From Actinomadura fibrosa (GTDB lineage: Bacteria > Actinomycetota > Actinomycetes > Streptosporangiales > Streptosporangiaceae), in the NCBI RefSeq assembly GCF_900659615.1, contig NZ_CAACUY010000016.1, positions 27,274 through 91,273 of the forward strand: a DNA stretch of 64,000 nucleotides, read 5' to 3'. Positions 50,217 through 58,458 of this stretch are shown here, in pieces (positions within the stretch are counted from its first letter, which is position 1; every line of letters begins with the position of its first letter). Under the pieces are notes generated by a model that saw only the letters and a program-made list of their open reading frames with translations, was not told the origin of the DNA and made no database searches. A program made the position numbers and the translations under genes.

Positions 50217-51107
50217 TCAGTCCGGGTGGACGTCGGGGTCCACTCGGGGCCGGCGGTGCGGGCGCGGCCGGACCCCGGGGTCGGCGAGGGCCGCGTCGGC
50301 GACGTCCCGGCAGCGGGCGAACGCGACGTCCCCGCACTCACGGGCGTACTCGATGAACTGCCGCAGGGCCAGCGCGCGGCCGGGGCGCCCCGACAGGAAC
50401 GGGTGCACGCACAGGTTGAACAGGCACCCGTAGGCGCGCATCCCGTCCAGCTCGGCGCGCCACAGCTCCAGCACCTTGCGCGGCGACTCGATCACCGCGC
50501 CGATGTTCGGTTCCGGGAGGTAGGCGTACTGCTCCCAGTCGTCCAGCGACCAGTGCACCGGCAGCTCGACGATCTCCCCCCGCGCCGTCCCGACCCGGTA
50601 CGGCCGGTCGTCGCCCATGAGGGACGAGTCGTAGCGCAGCCCGTACTCGGCCACCAGCTCCGTCGTCAGCCAGGACGCCTCCCACAGTGCCGCGCGGAAC
50701 CCGGTGATCTCGATGCCCTGCCCGGCGAACACCTCCAGGGCCCGCACGAAGTCCGCGCGCTCCTCCTGCGGGCTCATCGACACCGGCGGCCGGTGCGCGT
50801 AGGAGTGGTGCGCCACCTCGTGGCCGCGCTCGACGATCGAGGCGGCCAGCCCGGGGCGGCGCTCGGCCACCCAGCCCGGCACGAAGAACGTCGCCGGCAC
50901 CTGCGTCTCCTCCAGCAGGTCCAGGATGCGGGGCAGGCCCACGTCCGGCCCGTAGGACTGGTGCGACATCGTGCTCGCGTGCCGAGCGTAGCGTCCGCCG
51001 TGGGCGAGGATCGGCGCCTCCGCGTCCACGTCGAAGGTCAGCGTGACCACGGCCGCCGCGCCGCCACGCCAGCTTCCGGCCCCGCCTCGGGCAACGTCCG
51101 CGTCCAT
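50217..51107 (-). CDS. NodB-type polysaccharide deacetylase, PuuE/allantoinase-like
   Basis: 296 residues. The CE4 fold: VTLTFDVDAEAPILAHGGRY (catalytic Asp and first acidic ligand region), VPATFFVPGWVAERRPGLAA, EVAHHSYAHRPPVSMSPQEE (the H-x3-H metal ligands), then FRAALWEASWLTTELVAEYG and FNLCVHPFLSGRP. The SMSPQEE stretch and absence of a signal peptide are typical of the PuuE branch (allantoinase or N-carbamoyl hydrolase) rather than cell-wall deacetylases. Third gene of the DUF1989-OYE operon. Predicted cytosolic metal-dependent hydrolase of a nitrogen heterocycle or amide. Confidence 0.82.
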   Translation of the reverse strand: MDADVARGGAGSWRGGAAAVVTLTFDVDAEAPILAHGGRYARHASTMSHQSYGPDVGLPRILDLLEETQVPATFFVPGWVAERRPGLAASIVERGHEVAHHSYAHRPPVSMSPQEERADFVRALEVFAGQGIEITGFRAALWEASWLTTELVAEYGLRYDSSLMGDDRPYRVGTARGEIVELPVHWSLDDWEQYAYLPEPNIGAVIESPRKVLELWRAELDGMRAYGCLFNLCVHPFLSGRPGRALALRQFIEYARECGDVAFARCRDVADAALADPGVRPRPHRRPRVDPDVHPD

Positions 51108-51149
51108 GCGTCAACTCCGTATCTCTCGCCCCGACCGCGCCGGCGTCCC

Positions 51150-52277
51150 TCAGACCGGCGCGTCGACCGCCCGCCGCCGGCGGACGTTCTCCAAGGTGAC
51201 CGTCGGCTCCAGAAGAGTACGGTCGAAGTCCTCCAGCTCCCTCCCCTCGGCCAGCCGACGCGGCAGGTCGGGGTTGACCAGGGCGCCCCGGGCCACCGAC
51301 ACCAGATCGGCGTGGCCGTCCCGCAGGACCTGCCCCGACAGCCCGGCGTCGTGCATCCCGCCGTTCGCGATCACCGGGAGCCCCGTCACGCGGCGGGCCA
51401 GGCCGGTGATGGTGAGCCCGCCGTCCAGCAGCGCGGTGTCCAGCCAGTTGCGGCCCTCGCTGGCGAGGTGCAGGTACGTCGCGCCCGCGTCGGCCAGGGC
51501 GGCGAAGATCACCTCACCGTCGTGGACGCCGCCGGGCCAGCGGTACTCGAAGTCGTTCACCTTCGTCTGCGACAGCCGCACCCCGACGCAGAAGTCCGGC
51601 CCCACCTCGGCGCGGATCGCCTCGACGACCTGCGCCGTCAGCCGCACCCGGTGGGCGACCGGCCCGCCGTACTCGTCCCGCCGCAGGTTGGTGTAGTCGG
51701 TGAGGAACTGGTCGAGCAGATAGCCGTTGGCGGCGTGAACCTCCACGCCGTCGAACCCGGCGTCCCGGGCGTTCACCGCCGAGGCGACGAACCCGGCCAC
51801 GGCTTCCTCGATGTCCGCCGGCCCCATCTCCCCGGGCACCGGCCAAGGACCCTCCCCGCCGTACTCGGGCATCTGCACACCGCGCGGCCGCACCGCCGAC
51901 GGCCCGATCGTGGACGAGCGGTACCGGTTGCCCTGCGACAGCGCGCCCGCGTGCATCAGCTGCGCCACGAACACCGCACCGGCGTCGTGCACGCCCTGGA
52001 CGACATCGCGCCACGCCTCCGCGTGCCGCCCCGACACCAGTCCCGGCTGGTTGAGGTAGCCCTGGCTGTAGGCGGCGTCGGTGTAGATCCCCTCGGTGAT
52101 GACCAGCCCGAACCCGCCCCGCGCGAACTCGGCGTAGTAGGCGGCCATGTCCGGCGTCGGCGTGCCGTCCGGCTCGGCCGACACCCGGGTCATCGGGGCC
52201 ACGGCCAGCCGGTTGGCCGTCCGCAGACCCCCGACGCGTCCCGGCAGCAGCACCGGGTGATCCTCACGAGCACTCAT
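51150..52277 (-). CDS. Old Yellow Enzyme-family NADH:flavin oxidoreductase
   Basis: 375 residues from the ATG at 52277. FMN-barrel landmarks: GLRTANRLAVAPMTRVSAEP, VEVHAANGYLLDQFLTDYTN, LRRDEYGGPVAHRVRL, IANGGMHDAGLSGQVLRDGH and DLVSVARGALVNPDLPRRLA. This is the single-domain branch (no iron-sulfur or FAD half). It reduces activated C=C bonds or nitro groups with NAD(P)H. In this operon it may saturate a heterocycle or unsaturated acid; inference only. Confidence 0.9.
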   Translation of the reverse strand: MSAREDHPVLLPGRVGGLRTANRLAVAPMTRVSAEPDGTPTPDMAAYYAEFARGGFGLVITEGIYTDAAYSQGYLNQPGLVSGRHAEAWRDVVQGVHDAGAVFVAQLMHAGALSQGNRYRSSTIGPSAVRPRGVQMPEYGGEGPWPVPGEMGPADIEEAVAGFVASAVNARDAGFDGVEVHAANGYLLDQFLTDYTNLRRDEYGGPVAHRVRLTAQVVEAIRAEVGPDFCVGVRLSQTKVNDFEYRWPGGVHDGEVIFAALADAGATYLHLASEGRNWLDTALLDGGLTITGLARRVTGLPVIANGGMHDAGLSGQVLRDGHADLVSVARGALVNPDLPRRLAEGRELEDFDRTLLEPTVTLENVRRRRAVDAPV

Positions 52278-52318
52278 CTCGGTCCTCTCCTCACTGGTTC
52301 ACAGCGTCCGCACCGGCG

Positions 52319-52915
52319 TCACAGCACGTCGATCGCCAACGGCGTCGGCCGGTCGTTGTTGATGCCGACCTGGTCCTGCGGGCACGCCGACAGCACGACG
52401 ACGCAGTCCATGGCCGCTTCGAAGGTGATCGAGTCCCCGGCCCGGGTCTCGGCCGGCAGCCACAGCAGCCGCCCCGACTCCTGGACGGGAATCCGCATGA
52501 ACACGTTGACCGGCTGCGGCGTGACGTCGACCTCCAGCCCCAGCCCGGCCAGCGCGCGATCCAGGTTCTCGGCGCACGACCGGTGCCCCGGCACCCCGAG
52601 GGCCGCGTAGCGCGCCGGATCGCAGGCGGCGATCAGCATGTCGTGCGACCCCGGCGAGGAGTCCTCGGCCAGGACCAGGATCGGCCGCCGCCGATCGGTC
52701 ACGAACGGCTCGCCCACCTCGGGGAACAGCCGGCTCGTCACGCTGCGCGTGTGCGCCGCGCTCAGCCGCTCGCGCGGGTCGTCGGCGGCGAAGGCGAAGA
52801 GGTCACCGACCTGCCCGCCCTCCAGATCCACCACGCGCACCCGCCGCCCGGCGGCCACCCGCACCGCCCGCCCTTCTCCGGCGGGCACCACCGTCCGCTC
52901 CGTCGTCAGCTCCAT
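52319..52915 (-). CDS. DUF1989 (urea carboxylase-associated) family protein
   Basis: 198 residues from the ATG at 52915. The family pattern is visible: AVRVAAGRRVRVVDLEGGQV, GDLFAFAADD, RSVTSRLFPEVGEPFVTDRR and the cysteine block MLIAACDPARYAALGVPGHR then SCAENLDRALAGLGL, closing with FEAAMDCVVVLSACPQDQV. DUF1989 proteins occur next to urea carboxylase/allophanate hydrolase and other nitrogen-compound degradation genes and bind a metal; some are guanidine or carbamate-type hydrolases. First gene of a three-gene operon. Confidence 0.85.
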   Translation of the reverse strand: MELTTERTVVPAGEGRAVRVAAGRRVRVVDLEGGQVGDLFAFAADDPRERLSAAHTRSVTSRLFPEVGEPFVTDRRRPILVLAEDSSPGSHDMLIAACDPARYAALGVPGHRSCAENLDRALAGLGLEVDVTPQPVNVFMRIPVQESGRLLWLPAETRAGDSITFEAAMDCVVVLSACPQDQVGINNDRPTPLAIDVL

Positions 52916-52951
52916 GGCACAAGCACACCACTGATTCGATCACCCGAACCA

Positions 52952-52965
52952 TGGAGGTTCCTCCA
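52952..52965. promoter_or_regulatory. PucR-type operator palindrome
   Basis: TGGAGGTTCCTCCA, perfect 6-bp arms, 37 bases upstream of the DUF1989 gene start. It differs from the 48587-48600 site only at positions 2 and 13 when read on the other strand. It marks the DUF1989-OYE-deacetylase operon as part of the same regulon. Confidence 0.7.
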
Positions 52966-53057
52966 CTATCTGACGCGGACAATGGACGATCATCTATCGG
53001 CGTGGACGGCTGCGGCCCTGAACGCCCCGCTCGGCGCACCACCACGCCCGCCTGCCC

Positions 53058-53590
53058 CTACTGCCCGACTACCCGAACTTGGGGAGCATCTGCTTGTCGA
53101 CCACCCATTTCAGTGAAGTGCGCGTTGCCCTCCTGAAGCACCCGGATCATTCCGGCCAGGTTGAAGAGGGCGACCGTGACGGGAGGCGAATTGCGGGTGG
53201 CGGCCACCCCGTCGGCGACCCCGTACACCGGACAGAAGAGCCGTTTCCCGCGCACTGCTTCGAGCACCGCCTTGGCCGCGGCCACGGCCTCCGCTTTCCC
53301 GGGTATCTCAAGGAGGCTCTTCCAATCCGCCTCGGACAGCTGCGGCCTGGGGCGCCGGTAGAACATGCGCTCGAAATTCTGATCCGAACTTCTCCACGTC
53401 CACGACGGTGACCGGGATCGTCCTTCCCCCGCTGGTCACGCCGAACGACTTCGACAGATCCTCGCCCAACTGCGGCAACAGCTTCCTCAGCTTCTCCAAG
53501 GTCTCGTCCGAGCGGTAGACGATCTGCGCCTGATCGATGATCTTGAGAGCGATGAAGCGCTTGAGGAACTGCAGCGTGGAAGCCTGGTGT
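53058..53590 (-). pseudogene. Broken gene of unknown family
   Basis: Two collinear coding pieces read in different frames on the minus strand. The upstream piece (to about 53390) gives FLKRFIALKIIDQAQIVYRS, LEKLRKLLPQLGEDLSKSFG and TIPVTVVDVEKF. After a one-base shift around 53375-53390 the sequence continues as DQNFERMFYRRPRPQLSEAD, WKSLLEIPGKAEAVAAAKAV and PVTVALFNLAGMIRVLQEG. The start of the gene is missing, no ribosome site is seen, and the frame ends at 53058. I recognise no family. Confidence 0.5.
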
Positions 53591-53713
53591 CTTCAAGGCT
53601 GTCCCACCTCGCGAGTTGGCCAGGCGCGGCCTCCTACCGAGTTCGCGGCGACACCGCAGGGTGGTGAAACCGCTCCTGCCGATGAACCGAGGACGGCCTC
53701 CCGGTAGGTGCGT

Positions 53714-54448
53714 TCAGGGGGTGGTTGGTTTGCGGGCGGTGAGCAGGCGGGTCGGGACCCACGGACTGCCCCACCACGCTCGCCACCCGAGGCTCCGCAC
53801 GCGGATGTCCTCGGCGTCCAGCCGGGCGAGCACGGCGGCGTACTCGCGGGGGGTCCGCGCCAGGTCGGCGATCAGCAGGCGGCCTCCCGGCCGCAGCACC
53901 CGGTACGCCTCGGCGATCGCTCGGGCCCGCACGTCCGCACCGAAGATGGTGTGCACCGTCAGGCTGGACACGACCAGGTCGAAGCTCGCGTCCGCGTACG
54001 GGAGTCTGCGCAGGTCACCCCCGTGCACGTACACGCGGTCGGCGACGCCTTCCGCGCGGGCGTTGCGCAGGGTCGCCGCCGGGGTGTTGCCGGACTGGTC
54101 CCGTCCGCGCCACAGGTCCACACCGACCGCCCGGCCCCGTGGGAGGTGCCGGGCGGCGGCCAGCAGGACGGCGCCGCGTCCGCAGCCGAGGTCGAGCAGC
54201 CGCTCGTCGCCGCGCAGATCCAGCTCGTCCAGCACGTCCCGCCAGACCAGGAACTTGCCGCGCAGCGTGGCGTGCAGGCTCAGGGCCAGGCATCCCGCCA
54301 GCAGGGTGCCGGAGACCAGCGCGGGAAGCGCGGCGGCCAGATCGGCGGTGACCGCCATGACCAGGCCGGTCACCCAGAACCCCACCACGACCAAGCCCAC
54401 AAAGCTGAACCCGTAGGGCGCATCCACCCCGTACCGCGCGCCAGGCAT
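53714..54448 (-). CDS. Membrane-anchored SAM-dependent methyltransferase
   Basis: 244 residues from the ATG at 54448 (an upstream in-frame ATG at 54577 lacks a ribosome site). Residues 12-60 contain two hydrophobic helices (FSFVGLVVVGFWVTGLVMAV and LVSGTLLAGCLALSLHATL), then a class I methyltransferase domain: LRGDERLLDLGCGRGAVLLA (SAM loop), HGGDLRRLPYADASFDLVVS and YRVLRPGGRLLIADLARTPR. Similar anchored methyltransferases occur in actinomycetes next to lipid or quinone genes; here there are none. Target unknown. Confidence 0.82.
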   Translation of the reverse strand: MPGARYGVDAPYGFSFVGLVVVGFWVTGLVMAVTADLAAALPALVSGTLLAGCLALSLHATLRGKFLVWRDVLDELDLRGDERLLDLGCGRGAVLLAAARHLPRGRAVGVDLWRGRDQSGNTPAATLRNARAEGVADRVYVHGGDLRRLPYADASFDLVVSSLTVHTIFGADVRARAIAEAYRVLRPGGRLLIADLARTPREYAAVLARLDAEDIRVRSLGWRAWWGSPWVPTRLLTARKPTTP

Positions 54449-54613
54449 CCCGCCACTCTGCCACGAACCGGCCACTGCGGGCGCCGCCAACGACGCACTG
54501 ACCACCGCCGAACCGTGCCCCGCCCGAGACTGCTCAAGAACCAACGGCGAGAAACGCACTGTTACGCCGCCGAGCATGTCCGCGCGAGAGCTCGCCCACA
54601 GGCGCCCACGACC

Positions 54614-55978
54614 TCACTGTGGGCCAGGGTGCGGTGCCTGCACGACCAGTCGGGACGGCTTGTACGGGACGAACGCGGGTGTGTCCAGCGACAGGGCCGA
54701 GGCGGACTTGTTCAGGGCCGCCGCCGTGGTGGAGGGCCAGTGCCCGGCCTTGATCCGTGCCTCGACGGCCTGGAGTGAGGCCACGTACTCCGAGGCCGAG
54801 AAGTTGCAGTGCCCGATGCGCCGCACGTACGCCTGGCGCAGCAGCGACGACCGTCCTGCCGCGCGCACGGTGGCCGCGTACTCGTTCTCCTGCTCGACCG
54901 GGACGAGTTGGTCGGCGATCGTGTGGATCGACAGGGTCGGCGCCTTCAGCCGCCCGGTGGGCTGCGAGGTGCGGGTCATCCAGGCCAGCGGTCCCGGTTC
55001 GACCTGCTTGGACGCTGCGGCGTCGAGCCGGGCGAGGTCGTCGTGGAGGTTGAGGCCCGCGTCCCGGTAGAGCGCCTTGATCTCGTCCAGGTTGGCCGAC
55101 GTCCGGAGCAACCGGGCATGGTCGAGGCCTTTGTTCCAGGCGCTGTCCCCGCCCGAGGCGGCGTTGATGGAGGGGCGGGCTCCGAAGGTGAAGGACAGCA
55201 CGCCGGCGGCGAACCACTGGTACTGCTGGAGCTGCCGTCCGGCGTAGTCGTGGCGGGCGGGCGGGGCGTCGCCGGAGTTCCAGGAGGGCAGGTTGTGGAA
55301 CGCGGCGGCGAGGGCGATCCGGGCACGGCCGGCGGGGGTGGCCTGCGCGTCCTTGACGGCTTGGGTGAGCTGGGCCCCTGCGAGGGCGCCCTCGCCGGCG
55401 TTGGCGTAGTCGGTCAGCTTGATGGTCTGCCCGGGGGCGAGCAGCGTGGCCACGGTGTGCCCGGCGTCGAGCTGGTAGTTGTCGAGGTCCACGCCTCCGG
55501 CCACGATCCCGCAGGCATTGAGCGCGCCGTCCACCCGGCCCGTCTCGGCGATCTTCGCGCTGACCAGCCCGCCCATCGACTGCCCGAGCGCGATCGTCAG
55601 CCGCGGCCGGCCGATGATCGCCGCGAGGGCGTCCCGGGTGCCGAGCTGGTCCCCGACGGCGCTGCCCAGCGCCCACAGGGAACCGGGCGCGTAGGAGGAC
55701 CCGGCGAGCGCGTAGCCCCGGTCCAGCAGCGCCTGCCCGGCCGCCTCGCTGGGACGGTCGGCGGCGACGAGCGGTCCGAACCCATGGCTGAACAGCACGA
55801 GCCGTCCGTTCCATCGTGCCGGGACGTCCGCGACCCAGGTGGATCCGTCGGCGAGGGTGCCGGTGTAGTGGACGGCGGTCCCGGCGGCGCGGACCGCGCC
55901 CGGCGCCGACCCGGCGGCCAGGACCAGGGCGGTGCCCGCGCTCAGGACGGCGGCCGAGCCCTTCCAGAGTCGTCGCAT
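54614..55978 (-). CDS. Secreted alpha/beta hydrolase
   Basis: 454 residues from the ATG at 55978 (GAAAGGA upstream). Signal peptide GSAAVLSAGTALVLAAGSAP with cleavage near VRA-AG. The hydrolase fold: RLVLFSHGFGPLVAADRPSE (oxyanion region), nucleophile elbow IALGQSMGGLVSAKIAE, candidate Asp in TIADQLVPVEQENEY and His in RIGHCNFSASEYVASLQ. The ASSYAPGSLWAL block and length fit exported aminopeptidase/esterase-like enzymes related to the tannase and SGNH-unlike lipase groups. Substrate unknown; it stands alone behind its own regulated promoter. Confidence 0.8.
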   Translation of the reverse strand: MRRLWKGSAAVLSAGTALVLAAGSAPGAVRAAGTAVHYTGTLADGSTWVADVPARWNGRLVLFSHGFGPLVAADRPSEAAGQALLDRGYALAGSSYAPGSLWALGSAVGDQLGTRDALAAIIGRPRLTIALGQSMGGLVSAKIAETGRVDGALNACGIVAGGVDLDNYQLDAGHTVATLLAPGQTIKLTDYANAGEGALAGAQLTQAVKDAQATPAGRARIALAAAFHNLPSWNSGDAPPARHDYAGRQLQQYQWFAAGVLSFTFGARPSINAASGGDSAWNKGLDHARLLRTSANLDEIKALYRDAGLNLHDDLARLDAAASKQVEPGPLAWMTRTSQPTGRLKAPTLSIHTIADQLVPVEQENEYAATVRAAGRSSLLRQAYVRRIGHCNFSASEYVASLQAVEARIKAGHWPSTTAAALNKSASALSLDTPAFVPYKPSRLVVQAPHPGPQ

Positions 55979-56049
55979 GGCGATCCTTTCCAGCCACGGC
56001 CGCCGCCTCGGCGGGGAGACCCGCGGCCGGCGCGTGCTCGGGAACGCCT

Positions 56050-56069
56050 ATGAAGTTAGACATCTTCAT
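56050..56069. promoter_or_regulatory. Operator palindrome in the hydrolase promoter
   Basis: ATGAAG-N8-CTTCAT, perfect arms, overlaps the -10 box and spacer of the hydrolase promoter. A bound repressor would block initiation. Confidence 0.5.
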
Positions 56070-56081
56070 GACGACCGTCAA
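56053..56081 (-). promoter_or_regulatory. Promoter of the secreted hydrolase
   Basis: Minus strand: -35 TTGACG (56076-56081), 17-base spacer, -10 TAACTT (56053-56058). This leaves about 70 bases of leader before the start at 55978. Confidence 0.6.
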
Positions 56082-56276
56082 CGAACTGCCCACACTGGAA
56101 CGCTCCGACCTCGTGCCGGCGGTGGCCGTCCACCGGCCGCACGACCAGACAACAAGCCGCGCAGGTCCCACATGGCGACTCCGCCCGACAGCCGCGATAC
56201 CGAACCGACCACTGGGCTCATCGATCCCGAAGCAAGGCCACCGACACCAAGCCCGGTTTAAGGCGATGATGGTTTC

Positions 56277-56825
56277 GTGCGTTGCGAGGACGACTTGCTC
56301 TGGGAAGCCAACGACCGGAACGGCTGGGGCTTGCGGTGGCTCGGTCATGTCGGAGCAGCGGCCGCCCTCGCAGGCGTCGGTGGCCTGCTCTGGCTGGGCG
56401 GGGAGCGGTTCGTCTCCGTCGCGGCGTTGTGCGGAGCGTCGATCTACGCGGCCTGGGTCACCGCCTACTGGCTGCGGGACCGGCGGCGTCTTGCCCGGGT
56501 GACCGTGGTCGACGACGGCCCGCGCCGCATCCGCGTGCACCATGTCAGCGGACGGATCACCGACCTCGACCCCGGCCTGGTGAGCGAAGTGCACATCACC
56601 CACCGAGGCCACGACTACGACCCCGACGACCCACCACTGCTCGGCCCGGGAGCGGGAACCGCAACGCTGCGGCTGCGGATCGCGGGCCGGCAGTTCACCA
56701 GCCGCTGGGCCGGGCTCAACTCCGCAGAACTCGATCAGGTGCAGCAGTCCTGGCGCACCGTCTGCCCGACGGCCGCCATGGACGGCAAACGCATACCGGG
56801 CAGGTTCGCGGGCTACTCCTACTGA
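56277..56825 (+). CDS. Membrane protein of unknown function
   Basis: 182 residues from a GTG at 56277; the ribosome site is weak, so the start may lie slightly downstream. Two helices occupy about residues 22-65 (GHVGAAAALAGVGGLLWLGG and FVSVAALCGASIYAAWVTAY). The cytosolic remainder is beta-rich: RVTVVDDGPRRIRVHHVSGR, TATLRLRIAGRQFTSRWAGL and a closing GKRIPGRFAGYSY. No enzymatic motif. Resembles the many two-helix PH-like membrane proteins of actinomycetes. Confidence 0.6.
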   Translation: MRCEDDLLWEANDRNGWGLRWLGHVGAAAALAGVGGLLWLGGERFVSVAALCGASIYAAWVTAYWLRDRRRLARVTVVDDGPRRIRVHHVSGRITDLDPGLVSEVHITHRGHDYDPDDPPLLGPGAGTATLRLRIAGRQFTSRWAGLNSAELDQVQQSWRTVCPTAAMDGKRIPGRFAGYSY

Positions 56826-56969
56826 CATCCGAGAACAGCCTTCCGTCAGTTCAGCCACGGGCGTCGCTCACTTCGACGAGCGAATGTTCCCGTCCCAAGC
56901 ACCGGTGCGCGCTCGCTCACACGAGGTGTCCCGCTGGCGGCCACGGGAGATGTCTGATCGAATCGGTCC

Positions 56970-57338
56970 ATGAAGACACGAGGACATGACATCGCGGTCG
57001 CGCCTGTAGCCGATCAGGTCGTGGTGCGGATCAAGGACGTGGTCGTCGCGAACTCGTCCCGGGCGGTCGTGCTCACCGAGACGGGCTGTCCACCTCGGTA
57101 CTACCTGCCAACGGCGGACGTCCAGATGGACCTGCTGAGGTCGTCGACGGCGACGTCGCACTGCCCGTTCAAGGGCGACGCCGTCTACTGGTCGATCCAG
57201 ACCGATGACGGCCTCGCCGAGGACGTGGTCTGGTCCTACCCGGATCCGTATCCCAAGGTCGCCGATATCGGCGGACTGCTCGCCTTCTGGACCGAGAAGC
57301 CGGGCGTCACCCTGGAGGTGAACAAGCAGCCGACGTAA
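56970..57338 (+). CDS. DUF427 domain protein
   Basis: 122 residues from the ATG at 56970. DUF427 landmarks are all present: VVRIKDVVVANSSRAVVLTE, GCPPRYYLPTADVQMDLLRS, the CPFKGDAVYWSIQ core and the closing VVWSYPDPYPKVADIGGLLA. The domain is a small beta-barrel often encoded singly in actinomycetes. No activity is established. It stands alone with 139 bp before it. Confidence 0.85.
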   Translation: MKTRGHDIAVAPVADQVVVRIKDVVVANSSRAVVLTETGCPPRYYLPTADVQMDLLRSSTATSHCPFKGDAVYWSIQTDDGLAEDVVWSYPDPYPKVADIGGLLAFWTEKPGVTLEVNKQPT

Positions 57339-57551
57339 GCGTCGCGGCTCGCGAAGTAGCCACCTGGTCACCTGGCCGGTGGACGAGTTGCCCTTCGCAC
57401 AACAAGGACGCGGCACCGGGACTTGACACAAGCGGCGGTCCGGGTCCGCCCGCACATGCCGAGGAGTGCGCTTCGGCGAGGAAGTCTTGTCGAGAATCGT
57501 TATCGTCGTCACCGGACCGCTGTTCACGGCGGTGATTGAAGGAACAGCGGA

Positions 57552-57725
57552 TTGTCGGCATGGATCACTGTTCTTCGGACCATTACCGCGGTCGGTTGGG
57601 GCGCCGCCATCGTGATCAGCGTCATCCTTTCCCTCATCACCTCCACCGTGATGGTCGGCCTGTTCGCCGGTGAAGCCCGCGGCAAGCGAGCCGAACGCAT
57701 CCTCGATACTGAGCTTCGTCCCTGA
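57552..57725 (+). CDS. Small single-pass membrane protein
   Basis: A 57-residue frame from a TTG at 57552, with AAGGA eight bases upstream, ending at 57725. Residues 5-42 are hydrophobic (ITVLRTITAVGWGAAIVISV, ILSLITSTVMVGLFAG), followed by a basic tail EARGKRAERILDTELRP. The amphipathic/basic tail after a long helix resembles other short membrane proteins in this locus. Support is the ribosome site, coding composition and TM pattern; function unknown. Confidence 0.5.
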   Translation: MSAWITVLRTITAVGWGAAIVISVILSLITSTVMVGLFAGEARGKRAERILDTELRP

Positions 57726-58000
57726 TGGCAGCCGACCGGAGCGCGCCTGCTCTGGCCGTCGCGTCCGCCGGTCGCGGGATCCGCGTTTCACCGGTTCGAG
57801 TTGTCGGCACCGGCGAGCTCGGATCATGACGTCCCCGTCAGAGTCGTGCGTCCATGAGAGCAACGAAATCGGAGACTGCGGTTCAAAGAAATGCGATCTT
57901 GGGGCCGGAGTGCATGATTCACTTCCTCCTGAACGGGACTCTGACCAGCATCGGCCGCACTAAATCTCGAATGCACTTCCATGGCCTCATCAGAACCGGC
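57726..58000. other. Intergenic stretch, no supportable gene
   Basis: About 275 bases of mixed composition (lower GC between 57850 and 57990) between the small membrane protein and the next gene. Nothing recognised. Confidence 0.4.
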
Positions 58001-58030
58001 GATGCTCGTTGTATCCGGCGATCGAGCATC
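58001..58030. promoter_or_regulatory. 8-bp inverted repeat before the 58042 gene
   Basis: GATGCTCG (58001-58008) and CGAGCATC (58023-58030), perfect arms with 14 bases between, end 11 bases before the GTG at 58042. It is either an operator or an mRNA hairpin affecting access to the start. It argues against an earlier start at 58009. Confidence 0.45.
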
Positions 58031-58041
58031 TCGGGGGTGTT

Positions 58042-58458
58042 GTGGACTGGCTGGCTGCGACCGCGCTCGGCGCCATCGGCGGCGCCGTCGTCGAGGCCGT
58101 CGCGCTGTTCGGATTCCTCGCCGCATGGCAGCGCGAACGTCATCGGATCCGTCACCAGAACAGCCTCGCCAAGACCAAAAAGCGGAAGAAGCTGCCTCCC
58201 ATCACCGTGTTCGTCGATCCTCATGCCGACATCCTGGTGGCTCTCACCCGCATCAGCCTCGGTGCCGTCACCGGCTACCTCTTCCATAAGGAGATCAGGG
58301 CCGACGGGATGATGGCCGCCGTCGCCGTCGGAGCCGCGGCTCCCGCCTTACTGCGGCAGGTCGGACGGACCGCGTTCATGCGTCCGGAACTCCAGACGGA
58401 AGCGACGACACCCACGGAAAGCGGCGGCCAGGCCACGACGCCACAGGAAGTGACGTGA
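58042..58458 (+). CDS. Small membrane protein of unknown function
   Basis: 138 residues from the GTG at 58042; a TTG at 58009 is in frame, but it would put a hairpin arm at the start. One N-terminal helix (WLAATALGAIGGAVVEAVAL) is followed by a very basic stretch (RERHRIRHQNSLAKTKKRKK) and a second hydrophobic part (ILVALTRISLGAVTGYLF and MMAAVAVGAAAPALLRQVGR). The ending is polar, Thr/Glu/Gln-rich. The stop overlaps the next start (TGATG), so the two are translated together. No family recognised. Confidence 0.55.
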   Translation: MDWLAATALGAIGGAVVEAVALFGFLAAWQRERHRIRHQNSLAKTKKRKKLPPITVFVDPHADILVALTRISLGAVTGYLFHKEIRADGMMAAVAVGAAAPALLRQVGRTAFMRPELQTEATTPTESGGQATTPQEVT

